Positions 1-8,632 are shown, counted from the stretch's first letter. The stretch is DNA of 64,000 nt from Drouetiella sp036703255 (GCA_036703255.1 DATNPL010000174.1:1-64000); one strand, 5' to 3'. Notes: generated by a model not told the origin, from the sequence alone. Program-made: numbers and translations.

Positions 1-29
1 TTTTGTGGCGCGCGGAGCGCGCCACAAAA
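1..29. repeat. Perfect GC-rich inverted repeat
   Basis: Arms of 13 bp (1-13 and 17-29) are perfectly complementary around a 3-nt loop. The apex GCGC-GGA-GCGC resembles other intergenic hairpins in this window (12589, 31749, 31781, 44765). It lies beyond the 3' end of the small minus-strand gene at 148-324. It may be a terminator for a gene outside the window or a dispersed palindrome. Confidence 0.75.
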
Positions 30-78
30 CCCTAATTTGAGATCTACTGAGACTACACAAGGTTGAGTAAGCACGACC

Positions 79-119
79 TAAAGCTTGAGCGCCGCCTAAT
101 GGACGACGCTCAAGCTTTA
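79..119. terminator. Hairpin downstream of the small membrane protein gene
   Basis: Arms 79-91 and 107-119 (13 bp, perfect, AAGCTTGAGCG core) enclose a 15-nt loop. It begins 29 bp past the stop of the minus-strand gene at 148-324. No U-run follows on either strand, so it is a 3'-end hairpin rather than a classical intrinsic terminator. Confidence 0.5.
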
Positions 120-147
120 TAGGGCTGTACGATATGACTTCACATAA

Positions 148-324
148 CTAGCCTTTCAAGGCTTTCGTGAAGTTTTGTCGGTAGGGCTTAGAGATCATAT
201 AGATCGGCCAAAGTAGCGACAAATGGACTTTTCCCTGACTGAAGTTGGTGCGATTGAACCCTGTCCAAAATTTCCAAACCCCGCCGACATAGACCGCCAG
301 TGCAACAAACCCTAAAAATTCCAT
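148..324 (-). CDS. Small cyanobacterial membrane protein (58 aa), function unknown
   Basis: Reading the minus strand from ATG at 324 gives 58 residues beginning MEFLGFVALAVYVGGVWKFW and ending in KALKG before a TAG stop. An excellent Shine-Dalgarno (AGGAGGT) sits about 5 nt upstream of the ATG, which fixes the start. The first ~20 residues form one hydrophobic segment, followed by a basic, aromatic tail (SLLWPIYMISKPYRQNFTKA). The pattern resembles short conserved cyanobacterial membrane proteins of unknown role; I cannot name a family. It is divergent from the nucleotidyltransferase gene at 708. The strong ribosome binding site, hydrophobic segment and clean boundaries make it a real gene. 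Confidence 0.8.
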   Translation of the reverse strand: MEFLGFVALAVYVGGVWKFWTGFNRTNFSQGKVHLSLLWPIYMISKPYRQNFTKALKG

Positions 325-707
325 CTAGACCTCCTGACAAGTTTTGACGCGGAACAACTGAATATTGCACGCTTTACTCTCAGTGTAGGTTAGCGAACTG
401 ACGTGCTGCCACACAACAAATTATGTTCAAATTAAGGTTTTCCTTTAGCAATAAAACATTTAAAAGAACGGATGAGTTTTGAGTCGGTTTTGAAGATTTA
501 CAAATAAACATTAAGTATCTTGTGAAATCAGAGCCGCGATCGCCGCAAAGGGTCAGTGCGCGATCGCCCTCCATGATATTAAGCACGAGATTGAATATGA
601 GACTAGATTAAAAGAGTCTGGCGCAAGTCAAGGGCATCTGCGATTCTGGGCAGTGATACGGGCAGCGAAATGGGCATAGGCAAAAACGGAGTCGGGAAGG
701 AGGATTT
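325..707. other. Intergenic region between divergent genes
   Basis: This 383-bp stretch separates the small minus-strand gene from the plus-strand fusion gene, so it should hold two divergent promoters. I could not place convincing -35/-10 boxes. Two HIP1-type sites lie near 536-568. The only clear signal is AAGGAGGA just upstream of the ATG at 708. Short ORFs here lack recognisable protein character. Confidence 0.5.
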
Positions 708-3266
708 ATGAGAGCAGTATTGATGGCAGGTGGATCGGGAACAAGGCTAAGACCGTTAACCTGCGACTTGCCCAAGCCTATGGTGCCAATTCTGAACCGT
801 CCGATCGCCCAACATATTATTAATTTGCTGCGGCGGCATGGCATCACCGAGGTGATTGCAACCCTGCATTACCTACCCGATGCCATGCGAGACTACTTTC
901 AGGATGGCAGCGACTTTGGCGTACAAATGACCTACGCCGTTGAAGAAGACCAGCCTCTAGGGACGTCAGGCTGCGTCAAAAACGTGGCGGAATTACTCGA
1001 TGACACCTTTGTGGTGATTAGCGGCGATAGCATCACTGATTTTGACTTAACTGCCGCCATTCGCTTTCACCGCGAAAAACAGTCAAAAGCCACGCTAATT
1101 CTCGCCTGTGTGCCCAACCCGATCGAATTTGGCGTCGTCATTACCGATGAAGAACAGCGGATTCAGCGATTTCTAGAAAAACCCTCCAGCAGTGAAATTT
1201 TCTCCGACACGGTAAACACAGGCACCTATATTCTGGAGCCAGAAGTGCTGGACTATCTGGCGGCTGATCAGGAAAGCGACTTTTCCAAAGATCTCTTTCC
1301 GCTGCTGCTAGAAAAAGGTGAGCCAATGTATGGCTACGTCACCCAGGGCTACTGGTGCGATGTTGGTCACTTGGATGCCTACCGCGAAGCCCAGTATGCC
1401 GCCCTCTACCAGCGCGTCAAGCTGGATATGGACTACATGGAGCGATCGCCCGGTCTTTGGGTAGGGCAAAACACTTTTATTGATCCTTCTGCCCATCTAG
1501 AAACGCCTGCTTTGATTGGCAACAACTGCCGCATTGGAGCACGCGTGCAAATTGCAGCGGGTACCGTCATCGGCGATAACGTCACGGTCGGAGCCGATGC
1601 CGATCTCAAGCGCCCTATTATCTGGAATGGCGTGATTGTAGGCGAAGAATCGCAGTTGATCGCCTGTGTAGCCGCCAGAGGCACAAGAGTCGATCGGCGG
1701 GCACAGGTGCTAGAAGGAGCGGTCGTGGGATCGCTCTCGACCGTTGGTGAAGAGGCTCTCGTCACGCCCAATGTGCGGGTTTGGCCTAGCAAAAAGATAG
1801 ATCCGGGGGCAACCCTCAACATGAACCTGATCTGGGGACATGCCGCCCACCGCAACTTATTCGGTCAGCGTGGGGTTTCAGGACTGGCGAATGTCGATAT
1901 CACGCCAGAGTTTGCTGTCCGGCTAGGAGCCGCCTATGGCTCGACTCTCAAGCCCAATGCCCATGTCACCGTCTCGCGTGACCAGCGGCCGATCTCGCGC
2001 ATGGTAACCCGATCGCTGATCGCAGGGCTGATGTCAGTCGGAATTAACGTTCAGCATCTAGAGGCGACCTCAATCCCGATCGCTCGTACAGCAGTGCCTA
2101 CACTGGCCGTGGCGGGCGGTATCCATGTGCGCGTTCACCCCGATCGCTCTGATCATTTGCTGATTGAATTTTTTGATCAAAAAGGGATTAATCTTTCCAA
2201 AACGCGAGAAAAGAAGATTGAGGGAGCCTACTTCAAAGAAGACTTTCGACGGGCGCAGATTCAGGAAATCGGCAATGTTGCTTACGTACAGCAAGTCACA
2301 GACCTCTACAGCGCCAGCTTTGAGCGCTACCTGAATGCCGAGGCCATGCGCAACAGCAAGCCCAAGATTGTGATTGACTACGTTTATGCTCTGTCGGGGG
2401 CAGTCTTGCCGCAGCTCTTGGGCAAATTTGGCTGCGATGCCGTTGTGCTCAACGCCAGCCTCAGCCACACGATTCCCTCAAATGCCGATCGTGAGGTGCT
2501 GCTGAGCCAGTTAGGTCACGTCGTTGAGGCGCTAAAGGCAAGCCTGGGAGTGCAGGTTTCGGCGAACGGAGAGCAGCTTATTTTGGTGGATGAGTCAGGT
2601 AGCGCCATTCGAGGCGAGATGCTGACGGCGCTGATGGCGCATATGATGCTGATGGAGCATCCCCGAGGCATGATCGTGGTGCCCGTCAATGCCTCAAGTG
2701 CCGTTGAGCAAATTGCCCGACGACATGACGGCAGCGTCCTGCGAACCAAGGCCAACCCCACAGCGCTAATGGAGGCTTGCCACACCAATGCCAATGTGGT
2801 GCTGGGGGGCAGCGGCGAAATGGGGTTCATCTTTCCGCAAATTCATCCCGGTTTTGATGCCATGTTTTGCATTGGCAAGCTGATCGAAATGCTGTCGCTG
2901 CAACATCGCGATCGCTTCAACATGCCCCGCACGCTGGGTCAAATTCGCTCAGAGCTACCCCGCGTTTCTCACCGAACGCTGACGGTGCGCTGTCCTTGGG
3001 CGGTCAAGGGCGCATTAATGCGGCATTTGGTCGAAAACCACCCGGTCGAGAATCTCGATCTGACCGATGGCGTCAAAATCTTTAATTCGCAACATGATAG
3101 CTGGGTGCTGTTACTGCCTGATGCAGGCGAACCGCTGGTGCATCTCTATGCCGATAGCCACGATCGCGGTTGGGTAGATGAAACGCTGCGAGAATATCGC
3201 TCATTTGTGCAAGATTTTGTCGATCGCGATCACGGATTGGACGAAAGTCAAATGCAAATAGAATAG
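708..3266 (+). CDS. Mannose-1-phosphate guanylyltransferase-like / phosphoglucomutase-like fusion
   Basis: An 852-aa protein typical of cyanobacterial nucleotidyltransferase-phosphohexomutase fusions. Residues 1-~235 are a sugar-phosphate nucleotidyltransferase with the signature LMAGGSGTRLRPLT and KPMVPI, and GDSITDFD for metal binding. Residues ~250-370 are left-handed beta-helix repeats (IGNNCRIGARVQI). Residues ~380-850 align by order to a phosphohexomutase. The start is fixed by AAGGAGGATTT before ATG. The likely role is making GDP-mannose or a related nucleotide sugar for cell-surface polysaccharide. The mutase part lacks the usual TASHNP phosphoserine loop and the DGDGDR metal loop, so that half may be non-catalytic. 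Substrate (mannose or glucose) cannot be decided from sequence alone. Confidence 0.85.
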   Translation: MRAVLMAGGSGTRLRPLTCDLPKPMVPILNRPIAQHIINLLRRHGITEVIATLHYLPDAMRDYFQDGSDFGVQMTYAVEEDQPLGTSGCVKNVAELLDDTFVVISGDSITDFDLTAAIRFHREKQSKATLILACVPNPIEFGVVITDEEQRIQRFLEKPSSSEIFSDTVNTGTYILEPEVLDYLAADQESDFSKDLFPLLLEKGEPMYGYVTQGYWCDVGHLDAYREAQYAALYQRVKLDMDYMERSPGLWVGQNTFIDPSAHLETPALIGNNCRIGARVQIAAGTVIGDNVTVGADADLKRPIIWNGVIVGEESQLIACVAARGTRVDRRAQVLEGAVVGSLSTVGEEALVTPNVRVWPSKKIDPGATLNMNLIWGHAAHRNLFGQRGVSGLANVDITPEFAVRLGAAYGSTLKPNAHVTVSRDQRPISRMVTRSLIAGLMSVGINVQHLEATSIPIARTAVPTLAVAGGIHVRVHPDRSDHLLIEFFDQKGINLSKTREKKIEGAYFKEDFRRAQIQEIGNVAYVQQVTDLYSASFERYLNAEAMRNSKPKIVIDYVYALSGAVLPQLLGKFGCDAVVLNASLSHTIPSNADREVLLSQLGHVVEALKASLGVQVSANGEQLILVDESGSAIRGEMLTALMAHMMLMEHPRGMIVVPVNASSAVEQIARRHDGSVLRTKANPTALMEACHTNANVVLGGSGEMGFIFPQIHPGFDAMFCIGKLIEMLSLQHRDRFNMPRTLGQIRSELPRVSHRTLTVRCPWAVKGALMRHLVENHPVENLDLTDGVKIFNSQHDSWVLLLPDAGEPLVHLYADSHDRGWVDETLREYRSFVQDFVDRDHGLDESQMQIE

Positions 3267-3346
3267 ACCTAGCGATCGCCAATTTCAATACCGTATTAAA
3301 CCTTTATCAACAGTAAGCTAAGCAGCAGCAAAGTATTGACCTCCAT

Positions 3347-3367
3347 AGCTTAAATTTGGTTTAAGCT
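3347..3367. promoter_or_regulatory. Operator-like palindrome upstream of amino-acid ABC ATPase
   Basis: Arms AGCTTAAA (3347-3354) and TTTAAGCT (3360-3367) around a 5-nt centre lie 63 bp before the ATG at 3430. The AT-rich spaced palindrome has the shape of a dimeric repressor site. No cognate regulator is adjacent, so the function is inferred. Confidence 0.35.
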
Positions 3368-3429
3368 CAAATTACTCGCTCAATTGCTAAATTCAACAGG
3401 TTAATCACTGCCTGACTAGGAGATACCCC

Positions 3430-4209
3430 ATGACACAGTCTCAAACCGAACTTACCGACACTGAAACAGCGACACAACCCATGATCACCGCCGAGAATGT
3501 TGAAAAGTGGTACGACAACAACTTTCATGTGCTGCGGGGTGTCAGTATGACCGTCACCAAAGGTGAGGTTGTGGTCGTAATGGGGCCTTCTGGATCAGGT
3601 AAATCGACTTTTATCCGTACCTTCAACGCGCTGGAAAGCTATCAAAAAGGGAGCATCACGGTAGATGGCATCAAGATCTCCCATGACCTAAAAAATATTG
3701 ATGCGATCCGGCGAGAAGTGGGCATGGTGTTTCAACAGTTCAACCTATTCCCTCACCTGACCGTTTTGCAAAACGTCACGCTGTCTCCCATTTGGGTACG
3801 CCGATGGCCTAAGGCAAAAGCCGAAGAAGTGGCGATGCAGCTTTTGGAACGAGTCGGCATCCTGAGTCAGGCTCAGAAATACCCCGGTCAGCTATCTGGC
3901 GGACAACAGCAGCGGGTGGCGATCGCCCGTGCCCTAGCCATGCAACCTAAAATTATGCTGTTTGATGAACCGACTTCAGCGCTCGATCCGGAAATGGTGC
4001 GCGAGGTCTTGGATGTCATGCGCACCCTGGCAGATTCTGGCATGACGATGGTTTGTGTCACCCATGAGGTGGGCTTTGCTCGTGAAGTAGCCGATCGCGT
4101 TGTGCTGATGGCAGATGGTCTATTGGTAGAGCAAGGCACCCCAGATACGTTCTTCAGCAATCCTCAAGAAGAACGGACGAAAAAATTCCTGTCACAAATT
4201 CTTCATTAA
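3430..4209 (+). CDS. Polar amino acid ABC transporter ATP-binding protein (GlnQ-like)
   Basis: A 259-aa ABC ATPase that would energise uptake of polar amino acids at the inner membrane. Walker A GPSGSGKST is at residues 52-60, followed by the Q-loop (FQQFNLFPH), signature LSGGQQQR, Walker B MLFDEPTSALD and the H-loop CVTHE. These give the strong GlnQ/HisP-type pattern. SD AGGAG precedes the ATG by 8 nt. The gene stands alone: no permease or periplasmic binding protein is next to it, so it probably pairs with subunits encoded elsewhere. A short palindrome lies upstream. Confidence 0.9.
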   Translation: MTQSQTELTDTETATQPMITAENVEKWYDNNFHVLRGVSMTVTKGEVVVVMGPSGSGKSTFIRTFNALESYQKGSITVDGIKISHDLKNIDAIRREVGMVFQQFNLFPHLTVLQNVTLSPIWVRRWPKAKAEEVAMQLLERVGILSQAQKYPGQLSGGQQQRVAIARALAMQPKIMLFDEPTSALDPEMVREVLDVMRTLADSGMTMVCVTHEVGFAREVADRVVLMADGLLVEQGTPDTFFSNPQEERTKKFLSQILH

Positions 4210-4350
4210 GGAGTCTAGAAGAAATAAGTTGAACATTTTTATTGCAGAACTGCTTCCGAGCCTGCATTTCAGCGGAAAATAGTTCAGGTTATTCTTTCTA
4301 GCTTCCTAACGCCTCATTTAGCGATCCTCCAGCAGCACAACACACTGGAT

Positions 4351-4397
4351 TTTATGTTTTGGAAAAGGTTGCATAGCCTGCCTTTCCAAAACATAAA
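4351..4397. promoter_or_regulatory. Inverted repeat between glnQ-like gene and inrS-like gene
   Basis: Left arm 4351-4368 (TTTATGTTTTGGAAAAGG) and right arm 4381-4397 pair over 17 bp with a single bulged A and a 12-nt loop. It sits in the 299-bp gap 142 bp after the ABC ATPase and 111 bp before the metal sensor. No U-run follows. It may be a 3'-end hairpin or an operator for the downstream autoregulated sensor. Confidence 0.45.
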
Positions 4398-4508
4398 TCG
4401 CGAGTTTGAACCGTCATCTCTTCGGCAACAGAGGCTAGAATTGAGGACATGGCAACCGCCCAGGATGTTTCTTGTTGCTGATTCCTTACGCCCTGGCATC
4501 TGGTTCGA

Positions 4509-4943
4509 ATGGCAACTTCTGAACTTCCTCCACAGCCGCTTTCTTCGACTCGTGAAGGGGGCGATCGCGATTTCAGCGCTCACGCTCACGAGCACTTAGA
4601 TCACGAACATCCAGATCGCGAGCATCCAGGCCACGATCACCCAGCTCAGGATGGCGAGACAACCCATGTTCATGTCCATAGTGACGAGTCGCTGCGGCGG
4701 ATCGTCAATCGCCTCTCGCGCATTGAGGGGCATATTCGCGGCATCAAAGCTATGGTGCAAGAGAGCCGCCCTTGCCCGGATGTTCTAGTGCAAATAGCAG
4801 CAGTCAGGGGAGCGATCGATCGGGTTTCTCGCATCATTCTCGATGAACACCTCACCGAATGCGTTGCGCGAGCCGCCAAAGAAGGCAACATTGAGGCAGA
4901 AATCGAGGAACTTAAGGCCGCCCTCGATCGCTTCTTGCCCTAA
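4509..4943 (+). CDS. inrS: CsoR/RcnR-family metal sensor, InrS-like, with His-rich N-terminus
   Basis: A 144-aa DUF156-type repressor. The core starts near residue 57 (HSDESLRRIVNRLSRIEGHI). Cys89, His114 and Cys118, with His57, reproduce the spacing of the Ni(II) ligands of Synechocystis InrS (His21, Cys53, His78, Cys82) at a constant offset of 36. This favours nickel sensing over copper (CsoR). Residues 25-57 form an unusual His-rich segment with repeated HEH/HPD/HDH units that could bind extra metal. In the family, apo-protein represses an exporter gene and nickel releases it. No exporter is adjacent here. The start is not well supported by an SD, so a shorter protein from an internal start is possible. 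Confidence 0.8.
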   Translation: MATSELPPQPLSSTREGGDRDFSAHAHEHLDHEHPDREHPGHDHPAQDGETTHVHVHSDESLRRIVNRLSRIEGHIRGIKAMVQESRPCPDVLVQIAAVRGAIDRVSRIILDEHLTECVARAAKEGNIEAEIEELKAALDRFLP

Positions 4944-4947
4944 GACT

Positions 4948-4983
4948 TCAAGACGCTATCCCGCCTCAAGACACTATCCCGGC
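4948..4983. repeat. 18-bp imperfect tandem duplication at the inrS/opuCA 3' junction
   Basis: TCAAGACGCTATCCCGCC (4948-4965) is immediately followed by TCAAGACACTATCCCGGC (4966-4983), with two differences. The second copy encodes the last codons and stop of the minus-strand ABC ATPase; the first copy lies in the short gap after the inrS-like stop. It looks like a recent local duplication between convergent genes. Confidence 0.7.
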
Positions 4984-5922
4984 TGAGTCGCGGATATGCT
5001 CTAGCGTAAGAATACCAACGGGCAAACCCTGATCTAGCACCGTTAGCTTTTTGGCACCCGTTTTCAAAATAAGAGACAGGGCGCTCCGTAAACTGTCCTG
5101 CTGCTCAACAGTCGGCTCTCCGTTGAGGGACGATTCGGGCAGTCGTTTCATCGCAGTCTCGACGCGCAGCAAACCCAACTGACGCACCATATCATCGGCA
5201 CCCATCAATTGATAAACGAACTCGTTAGCAGGTTGAGTCAACACATTAAAAGGCGTATCGTACTGAACAATGCGCCCCTTTTCCATAATCAGGAGGCGAT
5301 CGCCCAGCCGTAGCGCCTCCTCAACGTCGTGCGATACAAACAAAATCGTTTTCTGAAGCTGACGCTGAAGCCTCAGCATCTCATCTTGAAGACTGGTGCG
5401 CGTAATCGCGTCGATCGCCCCAAAGGGTTCATCCATTAACATCACTGCCGGATCGCCCGCCAGTGCCCGTGCCAAACCTACCCGCTGCTGCTGCCCACCC
5501 GACATCTGTGCCGGATAGCGATTGCGGTATTCCAGAGGCGGCAACTGCACCAGATGCAAGAGTTCATCAATTCGCTCTTGAATGCGGGGACGCGACCAGC
5601 CTAATAGCTTAGGCACAACCGCCACATTTTGCGCCACCGTCATGTGGGGAAACAAACCCGACTGCTGAATCACATAGCCAATTTGCTGCCGCAGCTTTGT
5701 CACTTGCATCTGGCGAACCTCTTGTCCATTCAGGTAGATTCCACCCGATGTCGGTTCATAAAGCCGATTCACCATCTTCAACAGTGTTGTCTTGCCACAG
5801 CCCGAAGGCCCCAAAATCACGACTAATCGGCCTGTTTCAATCTCACAGCTACACTGATCCACAGCCGGACGAGCCGCACCGGGAAACTGGAGAGAAACTT
5901 GGTCAAAACGGATAGCGCTCAC
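4966..5922 (-). CDS. Glycine betaine/choline-type ABC transporter ATP-binding protein (OpuCA/ProV-like)
   Basis: A 318-aa ATPase of the osmoprotectant uptake family. Walker A GPSGCGKTT is at residues 38-46, signature MSGGQQQRVGLARAL, Walker B VMLMDEPFGAID, and H-loop FVSHD. The C-terminal ~70 residues (ALSLILKTGAKKLTVLDQG to ILTLEHIRDSAG) look like a CBS-type regulatory module, as in OpuCA. It lies 110 bp downstream of the cognate-type binding lipoprotein on the same strand, so the two are probably co-transcribed. The permease expected in such an operon is absent here. Confidence 0.9.
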   Translation of the reverse strand: MSAIRFDQVSLQFPGAARPAVDQCSCEIETGRLVVILGPSGCGKTTLLKMVNRLYEPTSGGIYLNGQEVRQMQVTKLRQQIGYVIQQSGLFPHMTVAQNVAVVPKLLGWSRPRIQERIDELLHLVQLPPLEYRNRYPAQMSGGQQQRVGLARALAGDPAVMLMDEPFGAIDAITRTSLQDEMLRLQRQLQKTILFVSHDVEEALRLGDRLLIMEKGRIVQYDTPFNVLTQPANEFVYQLMGADDMVRQLGLLRVETAMKRLPESSLNGEPTVEQQDSLRSALSLILKTGAKKLTVLDQGLPVGILTLEHIRDSAGIVS

Positions 5923-6032
5923 AGAGGAAGGGGGATAAAGGTGGGAAATCAGCGAGGCTTATAGGGCGGGTTTCGGCTAGCTACAGACTGGAGAAACTCG
6001 CTCCAGTCAGCTTTATGAGCTTTAAACAGGCT

Positions 6033-6974
6033 CTAGAGCAGTCCGGCTTGAGTCAAAAATTCTTTGGCAACTTCCGCAGGCTCTCGTTGCTTGCCGCTGA
6101 CTTCGTAGTTGAGTTGCTGCATGGTTTCGTTGGTTAGCTTAGGAGCCAAAGCATTAAGGGCTTTTGCGAGATCAGGGTTTGCGTCTAGAGCTTGCTGGCG
6201 AACAACAGGCGCAACCTGGTAAGGAGGAAACAGCTTTTTGTCGTCTTCCAGTACCACGAGTTTAAAGGCGCTGATTTCGCCATCTGTTCCATAGGCAACG
6301 GTTACATCCGCTTCGTTGTCTGTTAGACCCTTATAGCGCAAGCCAGCATCCACAGCTTTATACGCCTTAAGCTTGAAGTCACCGTATTTCTGTTTAATAC
6401 CCGGTAAGCCATCTTCTCGGACTTCAAACTCGGGGGCACCAATCATGGTGAGCTCGCTAGCCTTTGCCACCATGTCCGAGATGGTGCGAATGCCATACTT
6501 TTCTGCTCCAGCCGCTGTCATCGCCAAAGCCTGCGTATTGTTCATGGGTGCTGGATCGAGCCAGACCAAATTGAACTGCTTTTTATACTCACCTGCTACA
6601 GTCTCAAACACCTGCTTAGAATCACTGCTAACAGGCAGTTTCAGGACGGTGAGCAGTCCGGTACCTGTGTACTCTGGATAAAGATCAATTTCGCCACTTA
6701 CAAGAGAGGCTTGTGCGACAGGAGTCCCTCCCAGGTTTAGCTTACGCTCTACAGGATAGCCCGCTTTTTCTAGCACAAGGGCATACATTTCACTTAAAAT
6801 GAACTGCTCGGTAAAGTCCTTGGAGCCAACTTTAATGGGCGCATTAGCGTTCGGAGCGCCCCCACCTGCACAGGCAATCAGGATAGATGCCGTAACGATC
6901 GCCAGAATCGGCAGGATCAGCAAGCGACGGAGGTTTTTCATACGCAGCATTCTCAGCGAGGATGGGCTAAACAT
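6033..6974 (-). CDS. Osmoprotectant ABC transporter substrate-binding lipoprotein (OpuCC/OsmF-like)
   Basis: A 313-aa binding protein (or ~302 aa from the internal Met at 6941) of the OpuAC-like family. A hydrophobic signal segment ends in the lipobox ILIAC, with Cys35 as the predicted lipidated residue. The mature protein contains family motifs KVGSKDFTEQFILSEMYALV, LYPEYTGTG and DNEADVTVAYGTDGEI. The likely ligands are glycine betaine, choline or proline, captured at the outer face of the inner membrane. It is followed on the same strand by the OpuCA-like ATPase. No permease gene (OpuCB/D) lies before, between or after these two. Confidence 0.9.
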   Translation of the reverse strand: MFSPSSLRMLRMKNLRRLLILPILAIVTASILIACAGGGAPNANAPIKVGSKDFTEQFILSEMYALVLEKAGYPVERKLNLGGTPVAQASLVSGEIDLYPEYTGTGLLTVLKLPVSSDSKQVFETVAGEYKKQFNLVWLDPAPMNNTQALAMTAAGAEKYGIRTISDMVAKASELTMIGAPEFEVREDGLPGIKQKYGDFKLKAYKAVDAGLRYKGLTDNEADVTVAYGTDGEISAFKLVVLEDDKKLFPPYQVAPVVRQQALDANPDLAKALNALAPKLTNETMQQLNYEVSGKQREPAEVAKEFLTQAGLL

Positions 6975-7102
6975 TAGCGGCTAGACCTTAACAATAGTCA
7001 TTGTTGAACATCATACTGGACTCAGCTCTAAAGCCAAACTTTGCCTGAGAAGATGCTGCCCCAAACCCATTCAAGTACGACGACAGCTGTAGATTCTCGC
7101 TC

Positions 7103-8632
7103 TTAGGGCAGCCAGCGCGGACGCAGACCCATTAGCCCTACCTCTTGAGGCTCTGCCGCCAGGGGTTTGCCTTGTTCGTCTTGCAAAACCGGAACAAACC
7201 AAAGTTTGCTCGTGGCGATCGCCTTACCATCACCACCCCGCACGGCACCTTCTTCCTTAGCGTCTGCGGCATCCGTCGCTTGATCAAACAAGATGCCAAG
7301 ACCGTCTGGCGAGAGGCTCATCTGCACATCGCGTTGCAAAGGCAGCTGAAGTAAATCAATCACCTCAGATGTGGGGAGATGAATAGCAGTCAGGTAAGGC
7401 TGTTCTTGATAGATATCCCCCGGAATTCGGCGGGTGATCAGACAATAAAGATTCTGCTTGGCCGGATCAAATTGGGCGCTGAGAATCGCCCCGTCGGTTT
7501 TCAACAGCTCTTTGTCTGTGCCCTGATTGTTCACCAGAAAGAGCGATCGCGTGGGGTTGGTAGGGTCGGTGTTAAATTTCACCATAGCGGCTGCCAAGCC
7601 ATCGCGGGCAAAGGTCAGCACGACTCCAAACTTGGGCAAAAAGTCCAGCGCTTCCGCTGTCTCAGCCAAGGGCAAGATCGCCATTCCCTGCCCTTGCGAC
7701 ATCGCCAATCCGGCGCTATCGGGTGTGATGATAAAATCGCCGCCCGGTTCAGTCTTAATCGGGGTGGGGGGTGCGCCGGGTTTCAGCAGCCACAGGCCAA
7801 ACTGCCCCAGATCTTGCCGATTGACCCGCTGCACAACAATGCTCTGACCATCAGGAGAGAGGTCGAATTTGAGGTTTTGAAATTCCTTATTGTCTAAAAT
7901 CAGCTCTACTATTTTGGCGGGCTGGACAGGACGTGGAGCCACATCGGGCGCTGAGCTGATACCCGGCGTACTGGCCGTTGCCTGAATTTGGATGCCTGTC
8001 GTGACCGTATAGAGCTGTTGATCTAGCAGACCCGATGCAGGGGTGCGATCGATCGCCGAAAACAAGATCCGATCGCCTTCGGGATAAGGCTTGAAGTCCA
8101 TCACCACCAGATTTTCGGGCGTTAGAACCTGCTGCTGCTGCGTCGTCAGGTTCTGCAAAACCAGCCGTCCGGCCTCAGCGCCCTCTACGCCTAGATAGAC
8201 AAACGCCCGATCGCGGGTGCGAAACTCTCCCGCAAACGGCTGCATTTGGCTACGAGCATCCTCGGCTTTGCTGAAGCGATCGCGTGCTCCCTGCAACTCT
8301 ACCTTAAAGGTTTTGCCATAGGGGGCAGGTGAATTGAGCGTGTAGGCCATGCGCCGCCCTGCCCAGCTCACTTTTCCGGGAACAGGAGGATCAATGCGCA
8401 GGTTTTGCTCAACGCTGGGCTGATCCATCGGGCGACTAAAGGTGAGGACAAACGCTGTGTCTTCTGCACCCACTTGCCGATTTTGCCAGGTAAACTCCCG
8501 CACTCTAGGAGCCGTACGATCGCCCTTCAAGACCAGTCCACCAATTAATAGGCTCAACAGCAAAATCATCAAAATCGCAGCCCGATCGAGCGGCTGGAGA
8601 GATTTTCGCAAGCTGGCTACAGGGTTAAACAT
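7103..8632 (-). CDS. Membrane-anchored Ig-like / propeller-like protein, function unknown
   Basis: A 509-aa protein with one N-terminal membrane helix (about residues 18-37, ILMILLLSLLIGGLVLK). An Ig-like fold of the Big_5/SbsA type follows (about 40-135: FVLTFSRPMDQPSVEQNL, then PPVPGKVSWAGRRMAYTL). The remaining ~370 residues form short repeated beta-rich blades with SPDGQS, TPDSAG and SPDGLG motifs, resembling TolB/WD40-like propellers. This suggests a periplasm-facing protein anchored in the plasma membrane. The family looks like a conserved cyanobacterial hypothetical. It is divergent from the oxygenase at 8679 with only 46 bp between, so the two share a promoter region. Confidence 0.7.
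   Translation of the reverse strand: MFNPVASLRKSLQPLDRAAILMILLLSLLIGGLVLKGDRTAPRVREFTWQNRQVGAEDTAFVLTFSRPMDQPSVEQNLRIDPPVPGKVSWAGRRMAYTLNSPAPYGKTFKVELQGARDRFSKAEDARSQMQPFAGEFRTRDRAFVYLGVEGAEAGRLVLQNLTTQQQQVLTPENLVVMDFKPYPEGDRILFSAIDRTPASGLLDQQLYTVTTGIQIQATASTPGISSAPDVAPRPVQPAKIVELILDNKEFQNLKFDLSPDGQSIVVQRVNRQDLGQFGLWLLKPGAPPTPIKTEPGGDFIITPDSAGLAMSQGQGMAILPLAETAEALDFLPKFGVVLTFARDGLAAAMVKFNTDPTNPTRSLFLVNNQGTDKELLKTDGAILSAQFDPAKQNLYCLITRRIPGDIYQEQPYLTAIHLPTSEVIDLLQLPLQRDVQMSLSPDGLGILFDQATDAADAKEEGAVRGGDGKAIATSKLWFVPVLQDEQGKPLAAEPQEVGLMGLRPRWLP

Noticed and set aside
380..586. 68-codon minus-strand ORF upstream of the small membrane protein
   Set aside because: AT-rich intergenic sequence without SD or recognisable composition.
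4495..4525. TGGTTCGAATGG resembling a tRNA T-arm
   Set aside because: No acceptor stem, anticodon arm or CCA-side pairing can be built around it; it is at the start of the metal-sensor gene.
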